Source of the DNA: Maylandia zebra
Taxonomy: Eukaryota; Chordata; Actinopteri; Cichliformes; Cichlidae
Assembly: GCF_041146795.1 (NCBI RefSeq)
Contig: NC_135172.1
Location: 39,255,623 to 39,319,622 of the forward strand
DNA: 64,000 bases
Reading direction: 5' to 3'
The position numbers and the translations under genes are program-made. Below the pieces are notes generated by a model. The model saw nothing but the letters and a program-made list of their open reading frames with translations, did not search any database and was not told the DNA's origin. Below, in pieces: positions 26,501-39,010 of the stretch (positions are counted from its first letter, which is position 1; each line of letters starts with the position of its first letter).

Positions 26501-27870
26501 AAATTATTTTGTGATCATTTAAAAATGTGTAGCACAAGTAATAGCTTTGCAGTCCTGGAGTTTAATGATGACTTTGACTTTATGCTGTATGGTTTCAAAT
26601 CAACTAATGCAAACCAATATTCTCCAGTGGGGGTAATACGCAAAAGATCTTGCACTGTTTGTTCTTCACCTTATGACCACCATTTTTCAAAAGTCCACAC
26701 TGCACTCAGGGCCGTTTCTAGACAGGCATATATGAGGGGTAACTGTTTTTGTCAGGTAATTGGATTGCACTTTGTCAGGCCTCTACCCAAAGACCTGACC
26801 AACTTGGGTGTCCCAACTGAAGGCTGAGCTGCTGCTGGTCAAGCTTTTATGGTCACTAACGCGTGTGAAACCCCTGACCACGTTAAGGTGGCAATCCCTC
26901 AGGGGGAAAACAGAAAAGCAAAAAATAAAATAAAATATTCTAAAAACATGACATTTAACTTAATTGGATAGCCTATGTCGAATATATTTGAAACCAACAA
27001 TAACACTTCACACTATTGCCAATATTAACAAAACTAAAAAGGGTGGGCCCAGTTATAAAAAAGAGAATTCACAAAGTCTTGAAAAATAAAACTTAAAAAT
27101 AGAAATAAAAAATAAAATATCCATTCAGATCTTTAAAATCAACAACATAAAATCTGTCTTAATTGGAGGGCCTTATTCAAATACATTTCATGGAAACTCA
27201 AATTAACACAGAGACATTAAACGCACCTCATTGCCTGCTCTGCCAAACGGGAGAAAGTACGTTCTTTGCAGATGCACTTCGTCTCAGAGGTAGGTTAATA
27301 AATTGGATTTAACTTAACCATAATAATAACCACAATTTGAAGGCAATGGCAAGATGCGCGGCATGGATGTTTAGCTGGGGGAGGGGGAGTTCTCTGCCGA
27401 GTGCTGTGAGCCTGCGCACAAAGAGTGCACAGAGGCAAAGAGCGGATGAGACGTGAAACCTATCATTTAATTTGTGCCTTTTCTAGCGGATTATTCAGCT
27501 ACTGTAGTAAATCTTGTCCATATTTAGTTTGTGGGTAATTTATTATTTTCTTTCTAAACTTCTAAAAGTTTGACTTAATGGGACATGACGTTTGTTTAAG
27601 GGGGGCATTGCCCCCTCTTGCGTATAGCCAGTAGGCCACCACTAATATTTCAGAAACCAAGAAAGTAGCATTATTTAGATGAAAAAGAAACACCACCAAT
27701 CAGTAAATTTTGGAAGCACATGTTTATTGTATTTATTTGGACAATGTACAGTCTTCAGCTTTTAGCCCAAGGAATTATACCCCGATACATGAGTTCTGTA
27801 AGGCATTATGAAGCATATTTCACTGATGTTTTTAAATCTGACTAAAAATTATACCTATAATTAACCTATA
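26501..27870. other. Intergenic DNA with a possible degenerate transposon
   Basis: CAGGGCCGTTTCTAGAC at 26707 looks like a hAT-type terminus, and GGGGGCATTGCCCCCTCTTGCG near 27600 resembles the interior of the same fish repeat, but no matching right terminus or target duplication could be found. No gene is supported. Confidence 0.3.
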
Positions 27871-27959
27871 CCCACCTATCCCCCCCCCTGCGACAAACTG
27901 GCGACCTGTCCAGGGTGTCCCCCGCCTCTCGCCCTATGATAGCTGGGATAGGCTCCAGC

Positions 27960-27991
<32 letters not shown>

Positions 27992-28035
27992 ACGACCCTG
28001 AAAAGGATCAGCGGAAGCGAATGGATGGATGGATC
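27871..28035 (+). repeat. RTE/Rex3-like 3' tail with 31-C run
   Basis: Contains GCGACCTGTCCAGGGTGTCC, GATAGCTGGGATAGGCTCC and ends in a GGATGGATGGAT tail, the usual 3' end of Rex3/RTE-like fish LINEs. A run of 31 C (27961-27991) replaces the normal short C stretch. Only the 3' end is present. Confidence 0.75.
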
Positions 28036-28550
28036 ATACCCATTGTTTAACCAATATTATGCCTACTTATGCTAAAAGCATTGGGACACAAAAATCTGTG
28101 AATATTTTAATGCTGCATTTCAAAAGCAATAAAAAAAAGAACAGTCTCACCCACAGATTTCAAAGTAATCAATATTACTTAAAACACTCAAAAACAACTG
28201 ACTTTTTATTTTCACACAAGTATAGATTCATAATTTTATTTCAGTGTTTTATTTAAACTGAGTTTCCGTAGTCTCCAAAGTTTAGTGGTTAACATTTGAT
28301 ACTGGAAGGAGACACAAATACCTGGAAATGTTGTTTCAAGGAGGTTATCTGACATAAAACTGTGCTAAATCCACCAAGTGTCTATCTCTTATGGTGGCCC
28401 CTTTTAAATAAGGGAAAAGCTGAGAGAAGCTTTATTTAAGCTGAACACCAGTAAGCAAAATAGAAATTATAGCAGAAGTGCATTATTTTAAATGATTTAA
28501 ATTTGGCGCAGATTAAAGACACAAGATTAGCATAATGTAACCTGAGTCTT
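28036..28550. other. 3' flank of the VWA7-like gene
   Basis: AT-rich; probably includes the 3' UTR of the minus-strand gene ending at 28551. Several TTTATT words (AATAAA on the minus strand) lie at 28200-28260. No other feature is supported. Confidence 0.4.
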
Positions 28551-31500
28551 TCAAGGCCTTACTAAGAAGGCAGATACCAACAGGCATATCCACAGTGGCA
28601 GCGACAGAGTAAGAGCAGGAGGGACACCTGACCGAGCAATTGATTGGTAGCATTTTCCCACATTGCCAACTTTATCTACAGCTATTATTTCAACAGTCTG
28701 TGAGCAGCAGGAGGCATTGTAGTTTGCCACGATGATAGGAGCGCTCAATGAGGTGTATGTGAGGGTTCCATTACCCTGATGGAGGGAAATGCTCTCTATC
28801 CCAGTTCCGTTTCCATCTGTAATGTTAGCTGAGAGCCCCCACTGGAAATGTCCACACTGGGACAGATCATGAGGGCATTTGTTATCCTGCACGCTAACCA
28901 CTTTACATAATGGCTGAATAAAATCTGTAATCTGGAAAAGAAGAAAGATGTGTTTGACATGTGTGAAAGGACTGTCAACATTCAGCTTTTGATCAGTAGG
29001 ACATGTCTTTACCAGCAATTTGTGTGGATATGTTCAGAAGCGCTTTTGCTTATTTCACTGACTTACCTTGGTAACAACAGACAATCTCAAAACAGCATAA
29101 TTTGAGTCAACGCCATTGGATGACTGTGCGTCAATAGTCAGTGTGACATCAGTGCCTGACTGCGTGCTGGCAGGTGGTGTTATGGTCAATGTAGCATTGG
29201 CATATTGCCCAGTTACCAGGGTGAGTCTGTCAAGACAAGAGTAAAATATAATAATACCACAGGGGCTACATTTGTTATATGCATTAAAGATGTGACAGAA
29301 ACCTAATGTTGTATAGCACATTTGGGCGGAGCAATAACAGCTATTGCTTACCCTTACCTTCTATACCAACTGATTATTGGGGTGACACAGGTCACTCAAC
29401 CCTTTTATAATTTTAAAGGCCCAACAAATTAGACTCAAACAGGACATAAGGTAGCTGTGAACCCAATTTATGTGTTTTGGTCTAAGTTACGCTAACTAAG
29501 CTTCAAAGATATAAAAATGCTGTAAATATTAGCAGACTATCAGTGCCAGTCTTTACAACATTTAACATTTAAAGTATTATTTTAGCAGTGAACCTCTTAC
29601 TCATTTGGGAAAATCATGGGGAATTTTCTGTCATTTCTGGCACTGATGGAATACTTTCCACCAGAGCTCTGAGTCATCACACTGAATGGAAGCTTAAAGG
29701 TCTGTCCTGGCTCCACACTGCTGTCCACCACAGCCTAGAGTGGACAAGGAAAAGCAACAACTTAAAAGGACTGGTATCGTTCTTGTACCTTGTGAATGCT
29801 TAATTATTCTGTATCTATTTATGGAATGAATTTGATTCGAATTAGACTCATTGTATCTGATATTATAGTCAAACAAAACACATTTACATTAAAGGGGAAA
29901 TTGAAAAGACAAACCTGGATCTTCACTTTGGAGAGAGACATTTGGGTGTTTGACTGCCTCTGAAATTGACTGTTGGACACTTTGTCAGTTCCTTTTACAA
30001 CGACCACAAACTCGCCTTTAGGGACAGCCTCAACAGTCACCAGAATTTCTCCATTGTCCATCTGAGTTAGTACACCATTGCTAAAACTCTCAGGACCTGA
30101 GACTTTTGCCAGGCTAACTTGTTCAGCAGTCATCGAAGACGGACCTCTTCTACCCATAACTGACAGTATTAGTGTGGCTGACTGGCCTGGATTTTCAGAA
30201 TTAAGAAGAAAAGAATCAAAGTGTGAGGAAAAGCAAACGGAAAACAAAATTATATTAAAGATAAAAATAAAATATTATTACAAGATCTTTAAAAATCCTC
30301 TTTTGAGCTAAACAAGGTGCCAGTGGTGACGTAGTCATACATTTCACCACTAGATGATGCTCTTGTAATACAGAAACTTCACATCAATTAACTACACTTG
30401 TTACTTGTGTTGTAATATAAATACGTTATGTGCAATGCTGTTAAAATGTCAAAAGTTACTCTATTGGTGGGGTGTGGAGCACATTTTTTTTACTGAAAAT
30501 AAATCTCTTAAAGCAAAATAAGGTCAGGTTAATGAAGTTACCTTCAACCGTAAAAGAATAAAACTGCTTTATTGTGGTGCTGTACCTTCTTGTGGACGCC
30601 CACTGAGCACTGCGTAACCTGGGTGAGGTCCAGCAAAGCTTTCCACAAAGTCATAGATAAAGGTAATTGTACTCTGGCCTGGAAAAGCAAGCGTTTACAG
30701 TAAATACAGACTTACAGGAAATGCACATACACGGCAAAAACTCATTGAACCTGAATCACTTCTGACACTTGTATAATAAAGACTTGTAGCAAATAAACAT
30801 ATACCCGATTCTACCTGTGATTTTGAGTGTGTAGGGTTGGTTGGAGTTGATGTTGATCTGCCAGTTTCCTGCCTGCTTCTCAGAGTTGAAGCGAATCCTG
30901 TGCAAGTTGCCCACAGTCTGAATGGTGCCCAGTTTACCACTGGCCTCACTTTGACTCTGGGTTACACCTGAAAATGTTTAACATCCATTATCACTAATGG
31001 GTATTTTGCAATTACATTTGTTGAAATTGGTTGTGTGAAGCACGGAAAAGTTTGGAAATGAGAGGTACCAGCAGGGTTTGTCAGCGTGAAAGTAATGGAT
31101 CTTCCTGTGATGTAGATAGTGATGTTTTTCAATGACTCATCCAGTGTGAAGGGGAAGGTCTCTTGCGTTCCAGGATTTCTTGCTCGCTGAAGAACTGTCA
31201 CCTGACAGAATTGAGGGAAAGGGGGGAAAAATGAGCGACTTACTCTGCGATCTCTATTCTTCAAACAATAGTCCAGTCATATAAGTCTCATTATATTCAC
31301 TGAACTGTAGAATCATACCAGAGCTGAAGTTGAGGTGTCAAGGATAATATCTGTGGCTTGAGAAAGCTCTGATTTGGAAACATGAATGGCCTGGCCTCCA
31401 GAGGTCAGAGCTATGTCTTTGTAGTCGTCAAAGGAAGCAGCTCTGAGGGAACGACGGCGTCTGCTAAATGGTGTAGTAATGAAGAACGACACCTGTGGAG

Positions 31501-34195
31501 ATCAGTTAATGTCACAGTTATACCCACAGCTGCCATGCCTAAGTAGGCTTAATGAATACTGATTATCATGAAGTGTCATTCTGCATTTACCTTTGACTTA
31601 GTGCTACTAATGAGAGCATTGATAGTGTCTTTGAGCTCAATGTCTTTTGCTAAAGCATCAGTGAAAACATAGATGTCAGAAGAGGAAGGAGCACCTGTCA
31701 GAGCAAGCTGGAGAAATAAAGTATACATAAAATCTTCGATGCATCCACATTTTCATCTTTCTGAAATGTTTTTGTCTGATTAACCAAAATCCCAGTTACA
31801 AGTGAAAATGTCACAACTGATTGTAGTACCTGAAGCCCTGACAGGCACATCTCAGGTTCATCACCTCCACCACTTGCTGTAAGCTTCGAGATTTCTTCTT
31901 TCATCTTATCCACGTGTGTTGTCCTGATCATAGGTCCAAACTCTACATACAAGAACAAAAAAGAGCTAACCATGTAGACTGACCTGAGGACTAAATATAG
32001 CCGGTTGTCTACAAGCACATTGGGACAATATGCAGATTTGCATCACAAATGCACTTTATGTTTCATAAAACAGAAATTAAATACAACTAGTACAGGTCGT
32101 TTAAATACCAGTAAATGCTAATATCATTAACGGGATAGAGGAGTTCATACCAGGGTCATTGAAAGGCACCAGGATGTACTCGGAGGGCTCGTCTTGTGTT
32201 CCTTTGTATGCGTCAATGATTTGATAAACAACTGATCTTGCTTCTTCAATGTCATCTGACATACTCCCAGTTGTGTCAATTACGAAGCACAAGACAGATG
32301 AGCGAGCAATCCCCATCATTCTGTGAGAAAAGAAAATTCAGTTTTCATTTCAATCCCAGAGTACTGAAATACTGAAGTAAAATACTTCATACTTCATAGT
32401 ATACTCTGAAATACTTTGTTCATGTGTCATTATAGTACCTCAAAAAGTTACTGTCTCCTACAGCTAAGCGAAGATCCTGCAATAACTCGAGACTGGCGTC
32501 TGTTGCTGCTTGCACAGCAGCGTTGTGAAAAGCCAAGTTGTCTTGATGACGCTCATCTTTGCTGATGCCTCCTTGAGGATTGATTTTGCTAGTACGATCA
32601 GCTGCACCTCCATGGCTGCATTTACCTTACATAAGGAAGAGATCGTTGTACCCATATCTTGATTAGATATACTGATCTTGCATGTGTGTTTAAGTACTCC
32701 TAAAAAACCCTAAAAGCATGTAATAATAGTAAAAAATTATATGAAAAAAAATTGTGAAATCAAACTGATGTGTGTGTTAGTTTGGTTCAGTTCAGGTTTT
32801 ATCAGTGGTACAGAAAACTGTCATACATGTCTGATGAATACAAAGTCACAGACAGAAACAAGTTAGGTTAGCTCAGCATAAACATGGCACTACTGAGGTA
32901 AAAAAAAAAAAAAAAGAGTCTATCCTGTTAGTACATCTAAAGCTCACTGACATACAGTGGTCCCTCGCTATAACACGGTTCACTGCACTTTGCACCGTCA
33001 AAGGCTCCTGTGGTAGCACCTAAAAGGCAGAGGAAGATGCTAACCATCGCACAAAAAGTTGGACTTCTGGACATCCTAAAGGAAGGTAGAAGTTACCGTA
33101 TTTTTTGGACCATAAGGTGCACCTGGTTATCAGGCGCATTAAGCAAAACAAAACAGTCAGATGAGTCAAACTTTACTCAACTCATTGTTCTTGCTTCCTC
33201 TATTTCCGTACCATTGATTCATTAATGTTGAATTCTCTGGCAGCTGCTCTATTCCCATGTTCTGGACCTGAAAACAGGGTTTGATCTTTGGCTTCATTCT
33301 GTAATACTGGACTTATTTTTCCACAAAGTTTCGAACTTTGAGAGTCTTTAAACAGGAGAAAAGTGTGACAATGTTCATGCCTGTCAGAGTAAAGTGTATA
33401 AAGTATGTAGTGAGGGGTTTTACAGCCTTAAAACATGGAGAATAAAAAAATAAAGCTGGCTACTTCGTGAATTTCAATTTTCGTGAGTTATTTTTAGAAC
33501 GTAACTTCCACGATAAACGAGGGAACACTGTATTCTGTTTATTATTTTCATTGAGAAGTAGAGCATTATGTAAAAGCACAGGTTAAACGGAAAATATAAA
33601 TAATATTAGCATAACTCGATTTAAATGTTCATGGGAGTGTGCGTGTGTGTGAATATTAGATAAAAAGCACTTAAGCATTGCAAAAATAGTGTTTGTATGA
33701 ATGGATATGAATTGGTGAATGAGACATGTTGTATAAAGCGTGAGTGCTTAGGTAGAATAAGAACTATATAAGAAGTTCATTTAACATTTTAAGCTACAGT
33801 AAGTGAAATCTGAAAACTTGAAAACTGAAGCCCTTGGGTGAGAGGTGAAACTTGTTCAGGAAATTTAAAGAAGTCCATTCATGTTCTTTCCAAGCTTCTT
33901 AGATGTTCTCAATCATCATGGCCTTGATGACTGAGAACCTACACAGGCATTGTAGACATTGTTTGGGCATCTGCAAAATGCTCAGATTGTAGTGTTAACT
34001 GCTTCGAGTACGCACTGCCTTCTCAACTTGAATGTAATTTATCTATGTGTGTGAAATGATACCTTTAGGTTTGACAGAAGAAAAGACTCCCATATAGCCA
34101 GATGTGAGTTTCTTGTCTTTTAGGATGTTGGGGAGCAGCTGATTGGGGCATGTTCCACTGGCACTGTCACAGTTACTGCAGGTGGGGGTGTTCAC

Positions 34196-34261
<66 letters not shown>

Positions 34262-35737
34262 CAGGATTACTGTAGGAGACGAAATATCCAGATATCTTTT
34301 AACAACTAGTGAGACTCTAAGCAACTCATCTCTTTAATTCATTATTTATGTACACTGTTTGGAGTTGTTTTATGAATGCAGTGGTCTGAAAATGAAACGT
34401 AATGACCAGCCAATGATAATCAGCCACTGTCATGTCCTTAGCAAGACTTCAGTCTCTGATATTTGGTCTATACATATTCTCTCGAGAAAAGAAAAAAGCA
34501 TGGATGTTATCTTTTTATGGCACTTTACCCATCCCAAGGGAATGGGTTGGGTTCATAATAGTGGTGATAATCCACACTTACCTGCCAGGTTATCCAGAGG
34601 GAGGCCTGGGTTTATGAGGTTGCTGTATGGCTTTGTGTACCCCAGCTCAACCCAGTTACTGTGGCTGTAAAAGTCCTGAGAGTGCAGAGAAACACATGTT
34701 ACACAAACCTCATATAACCTCCATACTTAAATTTCTGATTGTATGGCTGTTCCAATACCTTTTTAAGTTAATTCATTTATGCCCTGGTGTTTTGTTGCAC
34801 CCCTCTCACCTGTAGTGTGTGAAGGGCTCTACCCAGTGTTGTCCTTGCAGCCTGAAAATTCTCATTGTGAACGTTAGCTTTAATGGCCACCATGCCCTGT
34901 GTGATTAGGCTCCGCCCCTCCAAGAAAGCCTCAGAGTTGAAGTGATGTGGAGCACTAAAAGATTTTTTTAACATATAAGTGAGATCCTTGCCTTACCATT
35001 TGTAAAAATGTAATTTAATTATTCCATAGGTTGTTATTCCACGATTTTGCTTTACCTGTTGACAAAGTCGCGATCTACCAACCCATTCTGGGCGTAGATC
35101 TCTTGAAGAGCAGAATGAAATTTGGCACCAGACACCTCTCCTGTTGCTGTGGGACCTAGACAGGCTTGCACCAGCTCTTCAGGAGAGGAACCCTAAAGGG
35201 TAAAGTTATGAAGTTCAAAAAAATATTCCTGTTAAAAATGAAAAGGTGAGTACAAAATACATTTTACTTTATGAGGGGAACTGCATTTGTCAGAAAAAGA
35301 AAGCTCAAATTGTTAAAAAGCCTATAAGTTCTATTAAACACACACACACACACAAGCCTTGGTATTAAGTTTAATACAATCATAAAAAGGACAATAAATG
35401 GGTACATTTATTCTGTGGGTTTCTTTTTTGCTTTTAAAGCTTATCCAGACAAACATCCACATTAAAATGGATCTGACTTTGTGTTTAAGTGTTAATGTTT
35501 TTATCTGTGGCAGGCGACTAAGTTTATGCTATTTTGTACATATTGTATACCTACCGTGGGGTTGAACTCATAACCATTTTTCTCAGCCACCGCCTGACAC
35601 GTCTCTCGCACTTTCTGCAATATAGCCGTTCCTGTAATGCTGACATGAGTGGATGCTCCACCCCCAGTAGAGACAAAGGCCATACCTGGCCCTAAAAGAG
35701 CCAAAGGCAGCAGCGCTATGACCAGCAATGAATTCAT
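28551..35737 (-). CDS. von Willebrand factor A domain protein, VWA7-like, 17 exons, 926 aa
   Basis: A predicted secreted or surface-anchored protein. Exons: 35737-35555, 35192-35056, 34954-34810, 34675-34582, 34197-34063, 32625-32439, 32320-32151, 31942-31830, 31707-31591, 31492-31319, 31201-31069, 30967-30815, 30678-30586, 30186-29915, 29734-29601, 29226-29067 and 28931-28551. All joins are GT-AG with agreeing phases, 2781 nt. Residues 1-20 form a signal peptide. The N-terminal region holds SHSNWVELG and a CSNCDSASGTC cluster, typical of VWA7 relatives. The VWA domain starts near residue 302 with a MIDAS of form DTTGSMS (D309). RRRRS at 438-442 is furin-like. Several beta-rich segments follow. 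The last 24 residues are hydrophobic and end VRP, suggesting a GPI signal or membrane anchor. The human family member VWA7 is of similar length. Ligand and role are unknown. Confidence 0.9.
32955..33530 (+). mobile_element. 576-bp pogo/Tigger remnant in intron 5 of the VWA7-like gene
   Basis: Ends CAGTGGTCCCTCGCTATAAC (32955) and CGATAAACGAGGGAACACTG (to 33530) are inverted matches with a few changes, flanked by TA on both sides (32953-32954, 33531-33532). TA duplication and this terminus are typical of Tigger/pogo elements. At 33013-33093 it retains the start of a pogo transposase. From about 33094 a second repeat (TTACCGTATTTTTTGGACC) interrupts it. Opposite in orientation to the host gene. 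Confidence 0.85.
33010..33093 (+). pseudogene. N-terminal stub of a pogo/Tigger transposase
   Basis: Encodes APKRQRKMLTIAQKVGLLD and then ILKEGRSY, the start of the CENP-B-type helix-turn-helix of pogo transposases. The frame then runs into unrelated repeat sequence, so helix completion, the DDE catalytic domain and most of the protein are gone. Confidence 0.7.
34201..34258. repeat. (CA)n microsatellite at a splice acceptor
   Basis: About 29 CA units. On the minus strand it reads (TG)n TAG and directly abuts exon 5 of the VWA7-like gene (exon starts at 34197), standing where the polypyrimidine tract should be. Confidence 0.97.
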
Positions 35738-37629
35738 GACAGATCTATTTTAAAAAAAAGAAAAAAAGGAACAGCATTTGTTAATTTAGCTGATTCAGTT
35801 AATTTTGATTAGAGTACTGCAAACATACTAAAACTGTGTGGTTTGAGATAATTACAAAGTAAGTAATTAAGTAGTTTTTTTCAGAACAGGTTCAATCATT
35901 TATAAGGATTTTAAAAGGTTTTTATTTTAATAAAATATGTTAATAATATAAATAATCATTGGAATCTTTAACAAAAACTCTACTTTACAAACAATATGCA
36001 GATGTTTCCAGTGCGTTACATTCAAGTACAATACTGTTCTTATTTTATCTTATTTCTTTATAGTTGTATATATGTATATTTTAATTTTAATTTTTACAGT
36101 TTGCACCTTTGATCCAGAGGACGATATTTCATCCCACTGTATACTTGAGTGTATATTGTTGGGTTGACAATAAAACTCTATTTTACTTGTGCTTTTTCAT
36201 CCTGTGATTTATATTTACACAGATTTCAGAGTAAAAGTTATTATGTAGTAATGAATAAAAAGCCAATGAAAAATAATGAACATTTTCAAATTAAGTTAAA
36301 GAAAAAATAATTTAAAAGCTACCGTACATGCAATACGGGGAGAAAATGTCATTTCAGTTACATAAATAAACTATAAAATACAATCATACCTTGATGTTTC
36401 CAACCTATGACGACTCCAGTGGGCTTTAAAGTGTGCTGCCCTGTCACTGAATATATACTGAACTAAGGGAGGGGACCTGAACATGACATAAAGAGCTGTA
36501 ATGTCATGTCATGGGGGTTGTTACATAAAATGTCTTGGTCCTTTTTCTGATAGGAAACATCTGGCAGGAAACATCTACCAGGATGTCTCTTGGGGCAGAG
36601 GGCAACCTGCCAATGACGCCAAGGCTTGTTATGCTTGGTAAAAAGTCATTTATGAAATATAGCTGATTAGACAATATTACAATTTCTGTTTGGCACAGGA
36701 GCTTTTCGTGGAGACAGGTATCCAGACTCTGTTTTGTTAGCTCTCATCTCTCTAATTTCCTTTATAAACAAAGGTTGTTGGACATGTGTCTCAGTGAATC
36801 CAACAAAGTAACCATCAAATTTCACATTACATATTACTGATCAACATGGTAGTCTAGCTACACCAACAGCAGAAATACTGAATTCAATACTGTAAAGTTT
36901 AACAGCAGCACCAACTATAAACTCCAAAATAACCATACAGCTGATGCAACTCCGGTAATTTAATTGGGCTGACTCTTTGTTAGGTGTGTTTAATATGCAG
37001 AATAATTCCCAATTATGTACAATCATAATATGTTAACTTATGTACATAAGGCCATTAATAATTAACTGTACATAGCTATTTGCTTTACGATTATCTATAC
37101 AGTGTGAAGAAGTGAAGTATTGGAGTTATTTTATGTTGCATAATGACAATGTTGCCCCTATAAATTTAAGGACAAAGTTCAATGACTGCCACCTGCTGGA
37201 TGGTGAGTGCAGAGGGGCTTGTAATTGTTGAGCTGGACAAAGAGAACACCTTTGCTGATGCGATGTCAGTCTTCTTTGGTTCCCTCTATGTATTGAACCT
37301 GGAATACCAGTAGTCAGCGTGTGCAATATTGGAACTAATTCAGAGGTATGTTTGAACAGTTAGCTAATAGTGATAGATGATGAATAAATAATCTCTGAGT
37401 AACTCATTATTTCACATCACAACTCAATGCTACTGTGTGTTACTATTTATTATGGCATGCTTTAAGGTTTTTAAGGATAAACCCTGAAGATAGAACAAAA
37501 TGTACCTCCAACAATGAAGACAAGCTCTCTCACCATCTTACAAGAAGCTGTCTCTGTCCAATAGGTTTTTTAATTGCAACAGTTTTTTTTCCTTCTTTTA
37601 CCCGTTTGTTAAAAATGATTTCAGCTACT
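35738..37629. other. 5' flank of the VWA7-like gene and intergenic DNA
   Basis: Upstream of the start codon there is an acceptor-like stretch (TTTTTTAAAATAG on the minus strand near 35745), so a separate noncoding first exon is possible, for example around 36390-36420. Positions about 36075-36185 resemble a LINE 3' end, closing in GACAATAAAACTCTATTTTA. No gene is supported in the rest. Confidence 0.4.
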
Positions 37630-37812
37630 TACACTTTGTCACATGTATTGGCTCACCCTACAAATCAATGAACTCAGCCCACAAAGCAAGGTCAGGGTTC
37701 AGTGCAGGACAGTAAAGTTCCTTCACACCACACATTCTCATCCATGTCCTTGTGGACCCTGCTTTGTGCGTTGATTTGGTGGTGTGAGCCAGTATTTTTG
37801 GACAAAGTGTAT
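37630..37812. mobile_element. 183-bp MITE, Tc1/mariner-like
   Basis: Inverted ends TACACTTTGTC...TATTGGCTCACC and GTGAGCCAGTATTTTTGG...GACAAAGTGTA pair over about 28 bp with a few mismatches, with TA at both outer borders. No coding capacity. TA target and short size fit a Tc1/mariner-derived MITE. Confidence 0.7.
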
Positions 37813-37851
37813 ATAAAGGCAGAAGTGTGGGGCTTGATATTCTATTCATAA

Positions 37852-37925
37852 CAATTCAGTTTATTTGAATGGTGCCAACAAAATAAATGCTAAGGCACTT
37901 CAGAGTGTAGGTTTAAGACCCTAAA
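37852..37925. repeat. Short dispersed-repeat fragment
   Basis: CAGTTTATTTGAATGGTGCC followed by GGCACTTCAGAGTG resembles the start of the common fish repeat CAATTCAATTTTATTTRTATAGCGCC. Only a decayed piece is present. Confidence 0.3.
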
Positions 37926-38274
37926 AAATATAACTAAGAAAACCCAGCACTTGTGCACATGTTGTCTGTCATGATACACTCAACAAAAATATAAACGCAA
38001 CACCTTTGTTACTGTTCCCATTCCCCATGGGATGGACGTAGAGACCTAAAATTCATTCCAGATACACAATATAACCATCCCTCCCAAACAGTGGTCACAA
38101 ATCAGTCCAAATGTGTGGTAGTGGGCACATCTGCTATATTGAGATAATCCATCCCACCTCACAGGTGTGCCACATCAGGATGCTGATCTGACATCATGAG
38201 TAGTGCACAGGTGTACCTCAGACTGCCCACAACAAAAGGCCACCCTGGAATGTGCAGTTTTGTCTCACAGCAAA

Positions 38275-39010
38275 ATGCCACAGATGCCACAAGCAATGAG
38301 GGAGCGTGCAATTGGCATGCTGACAGCAGGAATGTCAACCAGATCTGTCGCCCGTGCATTGAATGTTCATTTCTCAACCATAAGCCGTCTCCACAGGCGT
38401 TTCAGAGAATATGGCAGCACATCCAACCGGCCTCACAACCGCAGACCTCGTGTAACCACACCAGCCCAGGACCTCCACATCCAGCAGGTTCACCTCCAAG
38501 ATCGTCTGAGACCAGCCACCCAGACAGCTGCAGGAACAATTGGTTTGCACAACCAAACAATTTCTGCACAAACTGTCAGAAACCGTCTCAGGGACGCTCA
38601 ACTGCATGCCCGTCGTCCTCATCGGGGTCTTGACCTGACTCCAGCTCGTCGCCGTAACAGACTTGTGTGGGCAAATGCTCACATTCGATGGCGTCTGGCA
38701 CGTTGGAGAGGTGTGCGCTTCACGGATGAATCATGGTTCACATTGTTCAGGGCAGATGGCAGCTGAGAATGTCCCAGTTCTTGCATGGCCAGCATACTCA
38801 CCGGACATGTCACCCATTGAGCATGTTCGGGATGTGCTTGACCGGCGTATACGACAGCGTGTACCAGTTCCCACGAATATCCAACAACCTCGCACAGCCA
38901 TTGAAGTGGAGTGGACCAACATTCCACAGGCCACAATTGACAATCTGATAGACTCCATGCGACGATGTGTTGCACTGCATGAGGCAAATGGTGGTCACAC
39001 CAGATACTGA
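38275..39010 (+). pseudogene. Tc1-type transposase with internal deletion
   Basis: The N-terminal part (38275-38766) starts MPQMPQAMRERAIGMLTAGM and carries the paired helix-turn-helix DNA-binding region (MSTRSVARALNVHFSTISRL) and the first catalytic aspartate in FTDESWF. The frame then jumps: from about 38760 the C-terminal part continues in another frame with NVPVLAWPAYSPDMSPIEH and ends GGHTRY at 39010. Comparison with the family layout implies loss of roughly 100 residues between the two parts, including the DNARPH block with the second catalytic aspartate. The protein cannot be active. Confidence 0.88.

Noticed and set aside
32464-32655. Minus-strand open frame MGTTISSLCK...
   Set aside because: Wrong frame; the real exon 6 (32625-32439) is read in another frame that agrees in phase with exons 5 and 7.
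34043-34324. Minus-strand open frame with a long Cys-Val run as a separate gene
   Set aside because: It is exon 5 of the VWA7-like gene read through its (TG)n acceptor.
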